A stretch of 64,000 nucleotides of DNA from Neptuniibacter caesariensis (GTDB lineage: Bacteria; Pseudomonadota; Gammaproteobacteria; Pseudomonadales; Balneatricaceae), in NCBI RefSeq assembly GCF_000153345.1, contig NZ_CH724125.1, positions 1,796,864 to 1,860,863 on the forward strand, given 5' to 3'. Of this stretch, positions 15,901 to 30,900 are shown in pieces; the stretch's first letter is position 1, and every line of letters starts with the position of its first letter. Position numbers and translations under genes: made by a program. The notes under the pieces are model-generated. The model did no database searches, was not told the origin of the DNA, and worked only from the letters and a program-made list of their open reading frames with translations.

Positions 15901-18900
15901 GTTTCAGTTGGCAGCATCACCGCTTTAGCCAGCGCACGCTCTTTACCTGGAGGAACCGATCCCTCGATCACCAACTTACCGCGAATCTGATCAAGCGTAT
16001 GCGGTTGCAATGGAGGATTCTGTACCGGCTGATTCGACGCATCAGGGATGTAAGCCGGATTAACAGCAACAACGACTTCTACAGGGGAATCCCAATCAGC
16101 CGCAGTGAAGGTCACCGTGCCATCCGCCGCATTGAAACGAGGATCTGTACTGCTAACTAAAGTCTGACCATCAGTCAGAACATTGACGGTGACAGGATCG
16201 GTAGGTTCAGTGCTCAACACCAGGCTGTAATTATCTGTTTCGCCATTACTGACAATCGTTGAACCGTTTGTCGGCGTAACGATGACCGTACCGGTATCGT
16301 TATCGACCACGTTCACGTCTAGCTCTTCGGTAGTCACAGTATTAAACCCTGAACCACCCTGGTCACTTGACGTGGTAAATGTTACGGCCGTGCGGAACAG
16401 GTTCTCAACATCAGCATCATCAACAGCTGTAACTGTCACTGTCTGAGCACTGTTCCAGTTGTCTTTATCAAAGGTAAGTACAGTTTTGTTGAAACCGATC
16501 TCGCCGGCAGCATTCTTCTCTGCGAGTACTACAGTTACTGTTTCTCCATCTGCAGGCTGCTGAGTCAGGGCTACAGTGAACGAGTCACCGCTGGCAGCAC
16601 CTTCTACCACACGGGTATCTACATCCGATGGAGTAATGATCAGATCCGCCTGATCATTGTCATACACAGTCACTTCTACGTTATTGATATCCAGTTCATT
16701 AAAGTCTGGGTTATCACTTAGTACACTGTGGTTAATAACAACGGTGCGTTCGCCTTCAATCGCGCCATCATCAACCGCTTTAACGTAGATTTTCTGTTTA
16801 CGTAACCAGTCATCAACCGAACCACCAGCCGCTTCAGAATCGAAATTCAGAACCAGAGATTCATAGAAGTTTATATTATCCGTAGAAACCAGAATGCTAT
16901 CCGCAGGATCTCCGCCACCCACCGTTGGCAGCTCTTTATCACTGCTGGATGCACGCGCTGCAGATACTGTCACATAAGCGATAGTCGCCGCGGTTGGTTT
17001 CGCTGCAGCCAAGGATACTTCGTAGAAATCGGAAAGCAGACCGTTTTCATCAACGACCAAACTACCATCTACAGAATCAACCTGGATCTTGCCAGTTTCA
17101 TCATCTGCCACATTGAGAGACACCCCGTCAACGAAGATACCATTGAAACGAGGATCATCACTCCAGACACTGTGATTAATGAAGCCACTGCGGCCTTCAA
17201 CCGAATAAGAGACAATGTCTTCGGTCACATCACCCGCTACGCTAAAGGTATCACTACCCAAACCGCCGATAATCGTTGTGACCACATCTTCGCTTGTGCT
17301 GAGTATGTAGAAGTTGTCATCGCCTTCCAGACCATCAACTTCAGCAAACTCGATGCCCTCAAAACCGATATTCAGACCTGCGCCAAAGATACCATCTTCA
17401 GTGATCATGAAGTTATCGTCGGCTTCGGTACCCAGCACGACAAGCGTATCATTGCCCGCACCACCATCAATTTTCAATGGTGCGTTAATGCTGTACTGGA
17501 TATTATCGGCACCGTCACCACCAAACAGTTCAGTTTCACCACCACCTGCTGTTTCGGTTGTTCCTTTCTTCAGGAACGCTCGAACTACAAAAGAGTCATC
17601 GTCATTTTCACCGTAAAGTTTGGTCAAGGCCTTATTGCTGTATACCGTGATCTGATCTTCACCATCACCACCGTACACGATCATAGGCAGACTATTACCA
17701 TTACTCAGGAAGCCGAGTGTTGTCTCAGTGGTTTCGATCTCATCGCCGACTGCAACAAAAGGCGCCTGACGATCGGCACCATACAGCTGGCCAATCTGGA
17801 AGGTATCATCACCTGCCCCACCATCCAGTGTAGTAATACTGCTATTGTCATCACTGTAGAAGCCATCATTACCGGCATGACCATTAATGGTCAGGCGCGC
17901 ATTGATGTTTTCATTGTAATTAATTCGTTCGACATTGTTGCTGAAGCCCGCATCCATATCGCCATGCAATGCTGCCACAAAGTTAGCGCGTAGTAAGAAT
18001 GCGTCAGCATCCGCTGTACCATTAATCGTTAGCGTATCAGCACCACTGTCACGAGCGCCGGTATCTTCTACATCGATAATGTAGTCTGCATCATTCGCCG
18101 TCCGGTTAATCGTGTAACGATCCGTACCGGCTTCGCCATCCAGAACTAATTTATCACTACGGCTGTGAAGCTCATTGATCGTGATCTGATCATTATCAGC
18201 ACCACCTTCAATACGCGTATCGCCGGTCAATAAAGAGTCATCATCAAGATCCAGAAGAATAACGTCTTCACCTGCTTCACCATCGATCAGAATGGTAGGC
18301 GCTGTGACATTCCCTGTAACATTGATCGTGTCGTCATCAGCATTACCACGCACGGTGATTGACGTACCCGCCACAAGATCGCCATCAACCTGGATTGTGC
18401 TGCCCTCAGCATCTGAACTCGATGCATCGCCGTTAATCACAATCGTTGTCGCTGCATCCAGCTTCGCTCCATCATTATGAATGAAATCATCACCCGCATT
18501 CACTGTGATAGAACCCGTCTGAGAAGTCACAGTGATATTAGCGTTGACAGTAAGATCATCCCCAGCAGAGTTATCATTCGATGTGAGGATAATATTGCCG
18601 TTCGCGGTAATATTCTCAGCAACCGTTAACGGGCTGTTGGTTGTTAGGTTAACGCTACCACCCGCCTGCATCCCCGGGTCTGAGCCATCAACAACGCCAC
18701 CTACAGCCATCGCCCCCGTATTAACAATCCAGGTACTACCGGTTGTAGACTGACCTTCGATATTACCTACCCGTGTCGCAAGGGCATTATCACTCTCACC
18801 AATATCCTGCGCGGCAAACAGGTAAGCTTTACCGGAGACTACGTTATCGCCCGTCTGATTATCATTCAGGATTCTGCCAACAGGCGCTGCTATAAAGGCA

Positions 18901-21900
18901 GTCGCCGCTGCGCCTGCAGCAACTTCGTTCAGGTAAAGGTCACCCACCATTTCGATAACATAACTGTTAGCAAAACTGCTGATAGTCAGATTATCTCCGG
19001 TCTGAGATCCCGTATCGATCTGCAGATCGTTGCCCACTTCACCTACCGTGTTGAATTGTGAAGTAAGGATAATACTGCCACCAATAACATCCGCCACCTC
19101 AGACGCCAGATCATCTACTGCATCCACAATCGACATATGCGCACGCAGATCAACATCGCCTGCCGTTGATTCGATATGGTCAACATTCATATCCTGCAGG
19201 GTTTCTGATAAGCGAATACTATCTCGGGTATTAGCATTGATATTGCCGCTGGTTAGGTCAATATCCAGATAATCACCCGTCTCACCTATACCACCTGCTA
19301 GAGCAAACAACGTGATGTTAGCGGCACGGATATTTTCATATTCGTGATTCAGGCCATCAACAATTGAACCTGCTTGTGCATCAAGGTAAACCAGGCCGCT
19401 CTGAGAGTAGATTGTCGCGACATTGATATTGCCGTCCTTCTCAACGACATAGATATCGCCACTTGCTCGAGCCGTCAGCAGTGCATCAGCCTGAAGGTCG
19501 ATCAAGAATTTGTCTGTACTACTACCAATCGTGCCATCAGCCGCTTCAAGTACGAGGTTGCCACCAGTTACGGCCGCAACTCCGGCATCCGCTTCATTGA
19601 TTAGCGATTTCGCACTCTTAATGCGAACCGCATCGCCAGCGGCTACAGACTTAACGCGAATATCTTTTTCAGAACCGATATAGATATTGCCCGTCGCACT
19701 GAAGCTAATTTCTTCCAGTGCATCGATATCAATATCTTCACGTTGGTCAATACCGATCGTCTGAACCGCCGCCGTGGTTTTTCCGGTGGCCGTAATATCT
19801 GTGGTGGTTGCGCTTCCTAGGCTGGAAGCATCAACTTCCTCAGCATCAATCACTTTGCCACTGATACGGCTGATCAGATAATAAGTGCCATTTTCTAGTA
19901 CATAACTGCCTTTAATCAGGCCATCATCCGCCCAAGCACCTGCATCGGTACGAATAAAGGTCGTTGCGGTCGGATTATTCAGAATTGCAGAAACAGTGAC
20001 TGTCATTCCCACTTCTGAAGATAGCGTATCTGTTGAGACTAAGGTGATAACGGTATCTGTAACGGATGCAATTTCAAAGAAGGAGCCTTCTTCACTTGCA
20101 TTTGCAGAGTTGCCATCAACACGAATTTGCATACCGGCAACAAAACCATCGGTAACCCAGGAGCCGGAAGCGCGTGTCATGGTATCAGCTGACGCCCCAC
20201 CATCGACAAAGGTGACAACGACGTTTTCGCTCTTCTCACCGCTCATGAAGAAGACATCAGGACGCTCAGCCGCAGCCAAAGCAACCCGCTCATCATCGGT
20301 GTAATCACCATCCGCATCAATGAAAGTCGTACCCGTTGCTTCACCAACACTACCCGACAAGACATTCACGGTTACAGTGCCCGCAGCGGTGATGTTTTCG
20401 TCTTCAATCGTTGCCTGCGTATCAGTTACAGGTTTAAGCAAACCGGCACTGATAAGGTTCAGTAACTCATCTTCTTCCCACAGTCGAATACTGTCAGTTA
20501 AAGCAGTTTCCTCAGCGGTTGTGAGCGTGTATGTGAAACCAGCATCATATGGATCCGCCCCATAGCTAGTATGGAGTGTGTGATATTCCGCTGTACGTTT
20601 GTTTGCTAATGTTTGCAGGGCATCATCAACATAGCTGGTCAGTGCCGCACCGGACAAACCATTAGATGTGCCTAGTTCAGTATAATATTCTGTATAGAAC
20701 GTTGTTTCTTCGGTACTCAGCGTGGCCTGTTGTGAAGCATCATAGGCACCTGCAAACTGGTTATTGCGGATATCCCAGTAAGCCTGATATTCCTGTTCCC
20801 GGCTATTCGCAAATGCATCTAGCGTTTCCTGAATCTTGGCATTGGCAGCGGCTGAGCCTTTGATCAGGCCCAGATCTTCCCAAAGCCCAGTGCTCAACTC
20901 AGCATAAGTACGTTCATCACGAACGGCACTATCATTAGCATCGACCAGAGACCCGGCGGTGATCGTAATAGTCACATCACCCGCAGTACTGGTGGCTTCA
21001 CGCAGACGCAATCCATTGTCTTTTTCTGTCAGGTTAATATCACCATTCGCGGAAACGGTGACGTAATCTTTAACCTCACGACCGGAATCCAGGTTCACAG
21101 CGGCGGCTGAGCTACCCACAGCACCTTCTGTAGCGATATTAATAATACCTGCCTGAATTAAGCCCGACCCGACAGAAGCGATACCGCCTTTAGAGCTCAG
21201 GAATACCTGACCACCGGTATCGTTTAATTTATCGTAAGCCGACGCTGAGATAATCTCATTGATGTTCAGTGAACCATCCAACTCGGCAATGTTAATTCGG
21301 CCACCCGATGTGTATGCGCTTAAGCTTGAAGTGGCATTATTGGTCAGATTTGTACGTAGCGCCGTTAACTCATTAAGCTCAGTACTTACCGTACCATCGT
21401 CATTGAGTATTGCTCCGCCACCGATACTAGCTGCGCTCAGAGTAAGCGTCTGTCCGCCTACGGTGCTGTTCTGCGACGTAGTAATTGAGCCATTGGTCAC
21501 GATCTGTGTCAGACCAGTCTCGTTACTAATATTGCCCAAGATCTCAACATCACCGCCATACTGCGAGAACACCTGAACCTTACCCGTCTCTTTACCGGTG
21601 AAGTTGATCGAGATGCCGTAATCAGCCTTGATGGAATGGGTCGAGATATCCTGAACTTTGTCCTCTTTAACAAACTTACTGTAGTAAGTTTTCTTACCGT
21701 ACCAGGTACTGGTGGTCCATTTTTTCACCAGGCTGGTTTCTGAGGTCAGCGTGATCTTATCTGAGTCGTAAATATAAGGATCACTGATATTCGTACTGTC
21801 CTTATAGAAGTACGCGCCCTGGCCCTGCAGCACTGGTGTACCCACTTTCTCAGGCGTACCCACGAAGGTTACGGTATCTGGGTCTTTTGCGAATGCATCA

Positions 21901-24900
21901 ATACCCAACCAGGATGAAGTACCAATAGTTCGGTAGATACGTTCAAAGCTTTCCTGACCAACGGACCATGCGTAGCGCCAACCGCCAGTGTCAGGCTGAT
22001 AGGTCATATTATTACTGCCAGTTGTGGTACCGGATTCAGAAATAATCCTCACGCCTGCAGCTGTTTTCTCATAGATCGTAGTAAATGGATCTGCTGAAGT
22101 ACCTTTCGCCTTATCGTTGATAATTAAGATACCAGCGCCTCGAGTGGAGGCATCCAGACCTTGCAACGCAATATCCAGGCTGGTGTTATTGGTGACTTTA
22201 ATCTCACCGTATCCGCCTAATACTTCGATATTTGAGTTTTGATTAGTGTTCAGAATGTGGCCTGTGAGGCTGACATAACCACCGCTAACACGTAGCTCAC
22301 CCACCAGAATGCGATCATTGGCAACATCGTAATAAACCGAGAAATCTTCAGTAGATGCACTCAGTTTGACATAACCACCTCTGCCAGATTGTTTAATGCC
22401 GTTAATTTCATCTTCAACCGCGGCACTGATGACCAGCTCATATACTTCCCGGCCACTCTGAATTTTACCGTTTACATTGATGAACTCAGCATCGATGGAG
22501 ATACGGTCTGCGTATATATTCGGAGTGTTAATCGAGCGATAAATCTCGTTGTTAGCATTGGTATCGGTCCCTTCTTGCAGACCATTATTACCAATCTCCG
22601 CATTCCATTTAGCATATTCAGAACCACCCACGGAATAGGTAGATCCAGGTGGCAGATCAACAACCAGCGAGCCTTTGGTTTTCTGGATCAGATCTTTAAC
22701 ATCCAGATCCGCGTACACATTGATATCACCTTCACCCAGAGTTTCATCAGCTTCAGCTGTACCTGGTAATGGTGTACCCGCCAGACTCTTTATAGTCAGA
22801 CTACCTGAGCGGTTCGTAATATCACCGTAAATGGAAATAGATGGCCACGTCAGGTTTGCGTTGTTGCCACCTTGAAGTTTCAACAAGGCGATATCGGCAT
22901 CATTAACAATCACGATGGATGGATCATCAACATTCGCTTCAGCACCCTGAAGTTCACCATTCAGGTATAGGCCGCCATTTTCCTGCGGAATCGTAATATC
23001 ATTAATGTTAAGTGACGCAGTCGTATGGTTAATGATATTTACCGATGCATCACCTGGCGCGGTAATCGTGCCGTTCGTGCTCAGCGAGTCTGCACGAACA
23101 TCGATACGACCGGCTTCAGCATGGATATCGTGTACGGTAATAATTGGAACAGTGACTTCGTTACGAACGTAAATCCCCTGTGGAACCCCGTTAATCTCAA
23201 CTTCTTCCAATAAGCCTTTAGCTAAAAGTTCCTGCTCAATACGGTTGATTTCGCCTTTATAGAAAGCTTCCAGATCAGTGTCGTTATTTGGATCACCGTC
23301 ATTAAAGACTTCTAACTGTCTCTCTGCTTCATCAAGCGCAGTAAACAACGATGAACTGATCAGGCCAGAACCGTCAGAGAAGGTGACACCATCAGTCGCC
23401 GTGTAGTCAGAAACAGTACCGTCGTTGCCCAGCGCATTGAATTCTATTGATTGATTTCGTTTAGTACCTGTTTCCAGATTACCGTTAACGATTACATTAC
23501 CTGTCGCGCCACTATCCACATCACCATCAAAGGCTTCAGTGCCACCCAATTCAGATGCCCAGTTAACCGCTTTTGCTTTTGCAAACATATCAGCAAAGCC
23601 GAAACGTTCAGCATGCAGGTTCATCTGACGGGCTGACTTAACATCAGCACCACTGTTAACAGTGATAATGTTGTTCTGGAACAAAGTAGCGGTAGCATTG
23701 ATGTCATCAATTGGAATAACGCTACCGGCAAAACTATCGGCTACAGCATGGACTTTATAATCATCGCGGTTAAATTCAGTGTCCGTACCTACAGAAAGGT
23801 TCACATCACCATCCGCATTGATATCCGCATTGGTACCAATTGTGACGTAATTCTCTGGAGACAGTGTAGCTCGGGCATTGGCCGCTGCTACCGTAGCCGC
23901 ACCATAGGTATCAACACTGATGGTCGCTTCAACTTCACCTTTACCACGGGCAGAAATATTGACTTCACCCGTACTATTCAATGCAGCACCTGTTCCTATT
24001 GTTACATCTGCAAGGAACTCAGTTTCTGTAATACTATTGCCCGCACCGGCCCCTGCCAGCGCACCACCTGATTTGAGAACAACTTTCTCTTTGGCAATGA
24101 CATCGTTCAGAGCATGTAGATCAATGCCCTGAGTAATATCGGTATTGGTAACGGTTAATTGAGCACCGTCATTGATATTAACCTGGGTATTCATATCCAG
24201 CGTTGTATCACTGTCGGCACCGGCACCGCTGGCAACACCACCCGTCGTACCGTTGATGTTTGCTCCCGAGGACAGCCAATCTTTACGTACACGGTTCAGC
24301 GCATCAGCATCGATATCTTTTGCAACGATCGTCGCGTTATTACCGACTGTCGTTGATACATCAGCGGTTACATAGTGGTCAGTCTCGGCACCCGCACCGG
24401 ACAATACACCACCTGCCACGGCATCAATTTCAGAGTTAAATTTGGCAATATGCTCAGCCTTAATATCCAGCTCACCAGTACCTGAAGTGGCACCCAGAGT
24501 GATAGAAGCATTATTACCAATCGTTGCAGTGGTCGTGCTGAAGTTATTGGTTTGAGTCTGCGCACCCGCCCCAGCCAGGACACCACCACTACCTGCATTT
24601 GAATATGCGAAGTTATCATCCGTCGCCGTGGAAGCAAGATTCAGGCTGCCCGCATTAACCGTAACACCGCTGCCAACATAAGCATTGGTCGTCGTATTTG
24701 AGTTAGCTTTAGCAACACTTGCACCCGCTGCAACAATACCACCGGTATTGCTGTTAGATTCCGCATTCTGACGGGTATTGGTTGTAGCGGTAATTGTGGT
24801 AACACCCGCAACATTCAAAGTGGAGTTATTACCAATCACACTCTGTACATTGCTGGATGTGGTCAATTCACTCAGTGTCGCATTGACACCGACAAGGGAA

Positions 24901-27900
24901 CCAGAAGAGCCTGTAGATTCCGCTTTAATGCCATCGCCGCCAGATTTAACAGCCGTAGAGGCAGTAACATTTAAGGTATTTGCGGTGATGCTGACATTAC
25001 CTGAAGAGGCATCCGCAGAACCCAAAGAAGCACTCACGATAGGTGTCACATCAACATCGGTCAGCGAGACACCTACGGTCAAGCCACCCGCCGATACACC
25101 CAGCATATCGGTTTCGATCTCTGGTGTTACAACCGCATTCACTGTTACACCCTCGGCAACAGTAACATCGGCTCCTGCGCCTATAGCCGCACGAACAATT
25201 GGTGTGAACGATATATTTGCATCATTACCTGAGCCAGCGCCTAAGCCAGCAGCAACTGCTGTGACATCCAGATCAACGTCCAACTCAGACGCAGCATTGA
25301 CCGTCAGGCTGTCAACGTTACCTGTAGACTGGCCGACCTGAGCATAGTTACCCATCAGAGCCGTGGTGCTACCGGAAACACTGACATCACCCACTGCAGC
25401 ACCGGCAGCCGCCGTGCCCACGGAAACGCCTACAATATCGATATCAATATTTCGATCAGCTTTAGCATCGATGATGATGTCATCAGCTTTAACGAACTTA
25501 GCGCCGTTACTATCAGAGGTACCATTTTCAACGTAGGCACTCTGATTACTGCTGTCCTTAACAATGGCTACCTGGGCACCTAAACCGACGACGCCGGCAG
25601 AACCGCCATACACCTTAGTCGTTACATTACTGGTGTAATCGGCATCAACAGTTACATCACCTGTCGTAGAGATCGTGCCGCCATTACCAATATAGGCTTT
25701 GGTATCCGCATCCATCGTTGCGATAGAGACAGTACCACCCACACTGACACCGCCACTGGCCGCTAAACCACCAGCCAAGACATCAAGGTTTACTGTTTCA
25801 TCCGCCTTCACGGTGACAGATGCCGCATCGCCCTGAATAGTTACATTGTCTCCAATGTAAGCCTGGGTGCTATAACCATTGCTGACGCTGGTTTTAATAT
25901 CTGTCGAGTATGTTGTGCTATCCGCTTTAGCCTGAGCACGTTGAGCTGATGAATCATTACTGTCGCCACTCAAACCAGAAACAGTTCCGTTTCCAAAGGC
26001 ATCAGTAATATTGTCCTGAGATGAATCCAGCTCGCCATTGTTTTCTGAATCTGGAGCAGAGCCAATAGAAATATAAGAGACCGCGCCACTGATTGCTAAA
26101 CCGGCTCCGCCGGCAAAGCCAACTACGTTAGATTCAACATTACGAGTAGATTTAGCATCCACCCGAACAGCACCCGCGGTGGTGATAACAGAGTTATCCC
26201 CAATATGGGCATCAACGGTGTTATTGATCGTAATAACATCCACGGACGCACCCGCTCCGCCACCACCAACTGAGGCGGAACCGACCAGACTGGCAGCCTC
26301 TTTATTCACATTGATCGTATTTTCAGCATCCACCGTTACTGCAGATGCATTGACCGTTGTTGACGCTCCAAGAGCGGCCGAGGTATGAGAGGTACTACTT
26401 AGAACACCTACGGAAGCAGCAAGAGATCCTAAGCCGCCAGCACCCGCTCCGATAAAGGCATCAGAGGTTTCTTTAGATGTTGCTAATACTGAAACACTGC
26501 CTGTTGTCGTGAGCGTTGAAGATTGCGTTGTATAAGCTTTAGTCGTGCCATCAAACAGTGCTACTGAAACCGATGCACCCGCGCCAGCGGCACCCAACGC
26601 AATCGAAGTATCAACAAAGCTCATATCAACATCAGAGTCTGCGCTGATGGTAATAGCACCGTCAGAGATCAGGTCGGCGTCACTAACATAGGCCTCAGTT
26701 AAAGAGGAAGACTTAAAGGCTGAAGCTGTACCCGATGCACCTACATATAAACCACCACCAACACTGACAGCCACTGTGCTCAGATTTTCATCAGAGGTCG
26801 CGTTGACACTAATGCCATCAGCCGCATAAATATCTTTGCTGTTATTGCTACCATCGACATAGGCACGTGTCGTATTGGTAATAAAGTTAGTATCAACAGT
26901 AGCAGCCGCGCCACCACCAGCAAGGCCTACGCCCGCTGCACCACCACCGCTCACAAAATCGGTTTGCTGATGCGCATTGACCTTAAGGTGCTTGCCTCGA
27001 TCGGTAGAATTATTGATCGTTGAATTCTTAACCCGTGCTTCAGATGTATTCGCTACCCTGTTGACCAGCACGTTAGCGGCCAGACCAACCGTGCCTGAAA
27101 CGCCGCCGGCACCTGCGTATGACTCAAGGTTAGTCGCGACATTGGAACGAACAGATACGCCATTAACGGTGTCTGTTGAGCCTGCATTCGCGGTAGGTTT
27201 AACCTCAACCCCATTGCCAAGACCTTTAGCAACAACCGTCGCATTATCAATATAAGCATAAGTGCCGTTATCTAACTGATTAACGGTAACCGCACCACCA
27301 ATACCCGCAGTACCGGATGCACCGATGGAGCCAACAATGCCTTCTGATGTATCTTTCGATTCGGCATAAACGGAGATGCTACCATCCGTAGTCACAGTGG
27401 CAGTATCAATGAAAGCATTGACCTGGTTTTCTAATAGATTAGCACCGGCAGATCCAGCCACACTTGCGGCTCCGGAACCTGCAACGCTGGCAACCAATGT
27501 TTTCACTGTTGAGTCAGACAGTGATTCAATCACTATGTCATTGCTATTACCGGACGTAATAGAAACCGTCGTACCAGAACCGGATACGCCAGCAGAAATG
27601 TTGTTAGCAATTTCGTTATAGGCAACAGCACCTCCAACAGCAGCAGTACCGGAACCGGCTATCACTACCGCAGCAGAACGAATAGTTGAGGTATCAGTTG
27701 CACGAACCGTTACGCTGCCTGTCGTCGTTACCTGAGCGCCATTAGTAATTGTCGCCTCGACATTTTTCTTGATCCAGTTCAGGGACAGTGCACCCGATCC
27801 TGCAAACGTACCTGCACCTGAGAGGCCCACACTCAAAGAGTTGATGTTGGCATTGGCGATTGCATTCATCGCCAAAGTTCCGGTATTTACCGTCGCATTA

Positions 27901-30900
27901 TCGATGTAAACTTTTGCGAAGTTCTTACGGGTTGATGCGGGGTCATCCGGATCGCCACCAATGTAGTTATATGCAACCGCGGCACCCACAGCGGCAGTAC
28001 CTGCACCACTCATACCAGCGGCTAGTGAATTCAGAGTTGCCTGATCGGAGGCACGCAAGCTGACACCGCCCGAGTTCGCTGTAACCGTCGCATTATCAGC
28101 GATAAACGCTTCTACCTCATTGCGAATCCAGTTCAGGCTTAACGCACCAGCTCCAGCTGCTGTTCCGGCTCCAGCGCCGCTAACCGCAAAACTCCAGATC
28201 TGTGCATCAAGAATCGGATCAGGGTTTTCAGTAGGGTCTGCAGCATTCGCTGCATAAGTATCCGCTTGAGTTGCGGAACTGCCATCACCGATGGTTGGCA
28301 ACTGATTTGTATTCAGAACTTCCGCTGCAACATTTACGCTACCTGTTTGCGCGGTAGCTGTCGTACCTGAGCCTTCAATGCTGGCACTAATACTACTGCG
28401 CATATCATTAGTCGCGGAAGCGATAGAACCCGCTGCCGTACCTGCTCCAGACCCGCCACCAGCAACAATGATCATAATCGGAGTCACTGTCGCGCTAACG
28501 TCTACATCTGTCGAGGCTGTGACATCGGCACCACCTTTAATGGAAGCATCAACAATATTGCGCATAAAGTTGATGGAAACAGAACCCGCTACAGCAACTG
28601 TTCCTGCACCCGCTGCACCGATAGTGACATTAATAATGCTGGCATCAGCATGAGCAGCCACTTCGACACCCGCAGCAGAAGAATCGACTTGCGAGTTATC
28701 GATATACGCCAGGACCTCACCGGCATCATCAGACAAACGGCTGCTATCGATGGTACGACTTGGATCAGAAGGAGTGCCACCGATGTAGTTATAAGCTAAT
28801 GCAGCGCCGATTGCTGTAGTACCTGCACCCGCTGCTCCAACGGCCACTGTCGTCATTTCCGCATCATCACGGGCATTAACTTTAATATCACCCGTCGCAT
28901 CTACATCAGCACCACCGCTGATATAAGCCTGAACATTGTTATGCAACCAGTTCAACGATATAGCGGCACCTGCAGCAAAGGTATTTGCTCCCGCACCCGC
29001 CACCGTGACATTGATAATCTGCGCGCTAGTATCGGTTTCAGACGGCAGATCTGCGGTATCTACACCCAGACTGGCCAGATCAGCGGCAGTAGTTGGCGGT
29101 GCAAAACCGGCAGTGACAGAAACATTGCCGGCTGAGGAATTAACCGTTGAGCCATCGACATAAGCTTTGATGGTATTACCGACATCGGTCGTTGATACGG
29201 CCGCTCCAATAGCCGCGGTACCTGCACCTGCACCGGCACCAGAAACAACAACCATTGTTGTGCTATCAGACGCTGCGACTGAGATGTCACCGGTCGCATG
29301 AAGGCCTTTATTTGGTGTGGATGTTGCAGAGCTATCTTTACTATTGGTAACTTTAGCTTCAACGGTGTTGGTTATCTCATTGACTGATACGGAACCACCT
29401 AACGCAAACTTCCCGGCACCCGCACCACCAATAGCGACACTTACCAGGGTTTCTTCAGCCGTGGCAGTGACATTAATATTTGAACCTGATCCAGTCATTC
29501 GGATCAGCGAATTATCTACCTCAGAAGTGATCGTATTGCCGATCAAATTCACCCCGATGCTAGCACCCAGGGCCACTTTACCTGCACCAGCTCCGGCACC
29601 TGCAATCCCTACACTGGTTGAGGAATCCTGAGCAATGACAGATGTAGAGGTGTTATTGCCCCGGCCTTCAATTGTGCTGTTGGAAACCGTTGCACTTACC
29701 GTATTCGCGGTCTGATTCGCCGATACCGCTGCACCAATAGCCAGCTTATTTGTACCCGCGCCACCCAGAGAAATGCCAATAAGCGAGCTACTTTCCAACG
29801 CTTTTACAGTCACATTGCCATCTGTGCGCAGGGTAGATCCTTCAACACGCGCTTTAACCGTGTTGGTCATAAAGTTCAGGGCAAGCGCAGCACCGAGACC
29901 TGCTTTGCCACCTGCAGCGAAACCACCTGCGAAAGAGAAGATAGAAGAGTCATCCAGGGCCGAAATGGTTACATTTCCAGCCGAGTCAGATGTAGTAGTG
30001 GTATTCAATACTGCCGCATCAACATCCGTATCAACCATATTGATCGACAAGGTGCCGGCCAGACTTAAACCACCTGTACTGCTTGTAGATACCCCTACCG
30101 TGCCAGTAACCGCCACCAGTAAACCATCAGCTTTGGCATTCACATCCAAGCCACCGGTGTATTTCAAACTACCCACGTTATCAATCTTAGAGGTAACTGA
30201 GTTCTCAATTTCGGAGAATGCGACAGAAACACCCGCACCGGATTTACCACCAAAGCCACCAGCACCCGCAACCAAAATCAGGTTACTGGAATCATCCGCA
30301 TGCATAGATAGCAAACCATTGACCACCACAGTTGGAGTATTGGTTATGCTTGTTTCTGTGGAATAAGTTATCCGTGTCACAGCAACCGAGCCACCTACGG
30401 CAGTTCCCTGCTGTCCCGTCGCACCGGCAACACCTACATTGATAGATACAACCCAGCCTGTGCGGCTTGCATCCATATCCAGACGGGAAGTCGTAATGAC
30501 ACCAGCGTTATCGATATACGCCGCACTCTTACCGCCGACCAGATTAATACCGATCGCGCCTGCGATACCTGTAGCAGATTTACCCGCGCTTGCCGAAGAG
30601 ATAGCAGCAGAACCCGCCAAAGAGCCTATCGCTGTTGTATCTTCAGACTTAATCGTGATCGTGCCGGAAGAAGCCGTCACATCACCACTGGAATCGATAT
30701 AAGCCCAGACATCATCGTTTACATAGTTGATGGTCACCGAGCCAGAGATACCGTATCCAGACTTGCCCGCATTCTCACTGGCAGTTGACCCGCTACCCGA
30801 AGAGCCACTGCCGCTGGACTCACCAAAGCGAGCCTTAAGCTCAGCGATCACGTTATCGTAATTCTTCTGATTGTTTGGCAGCTTACCTGGATCATCAGTA

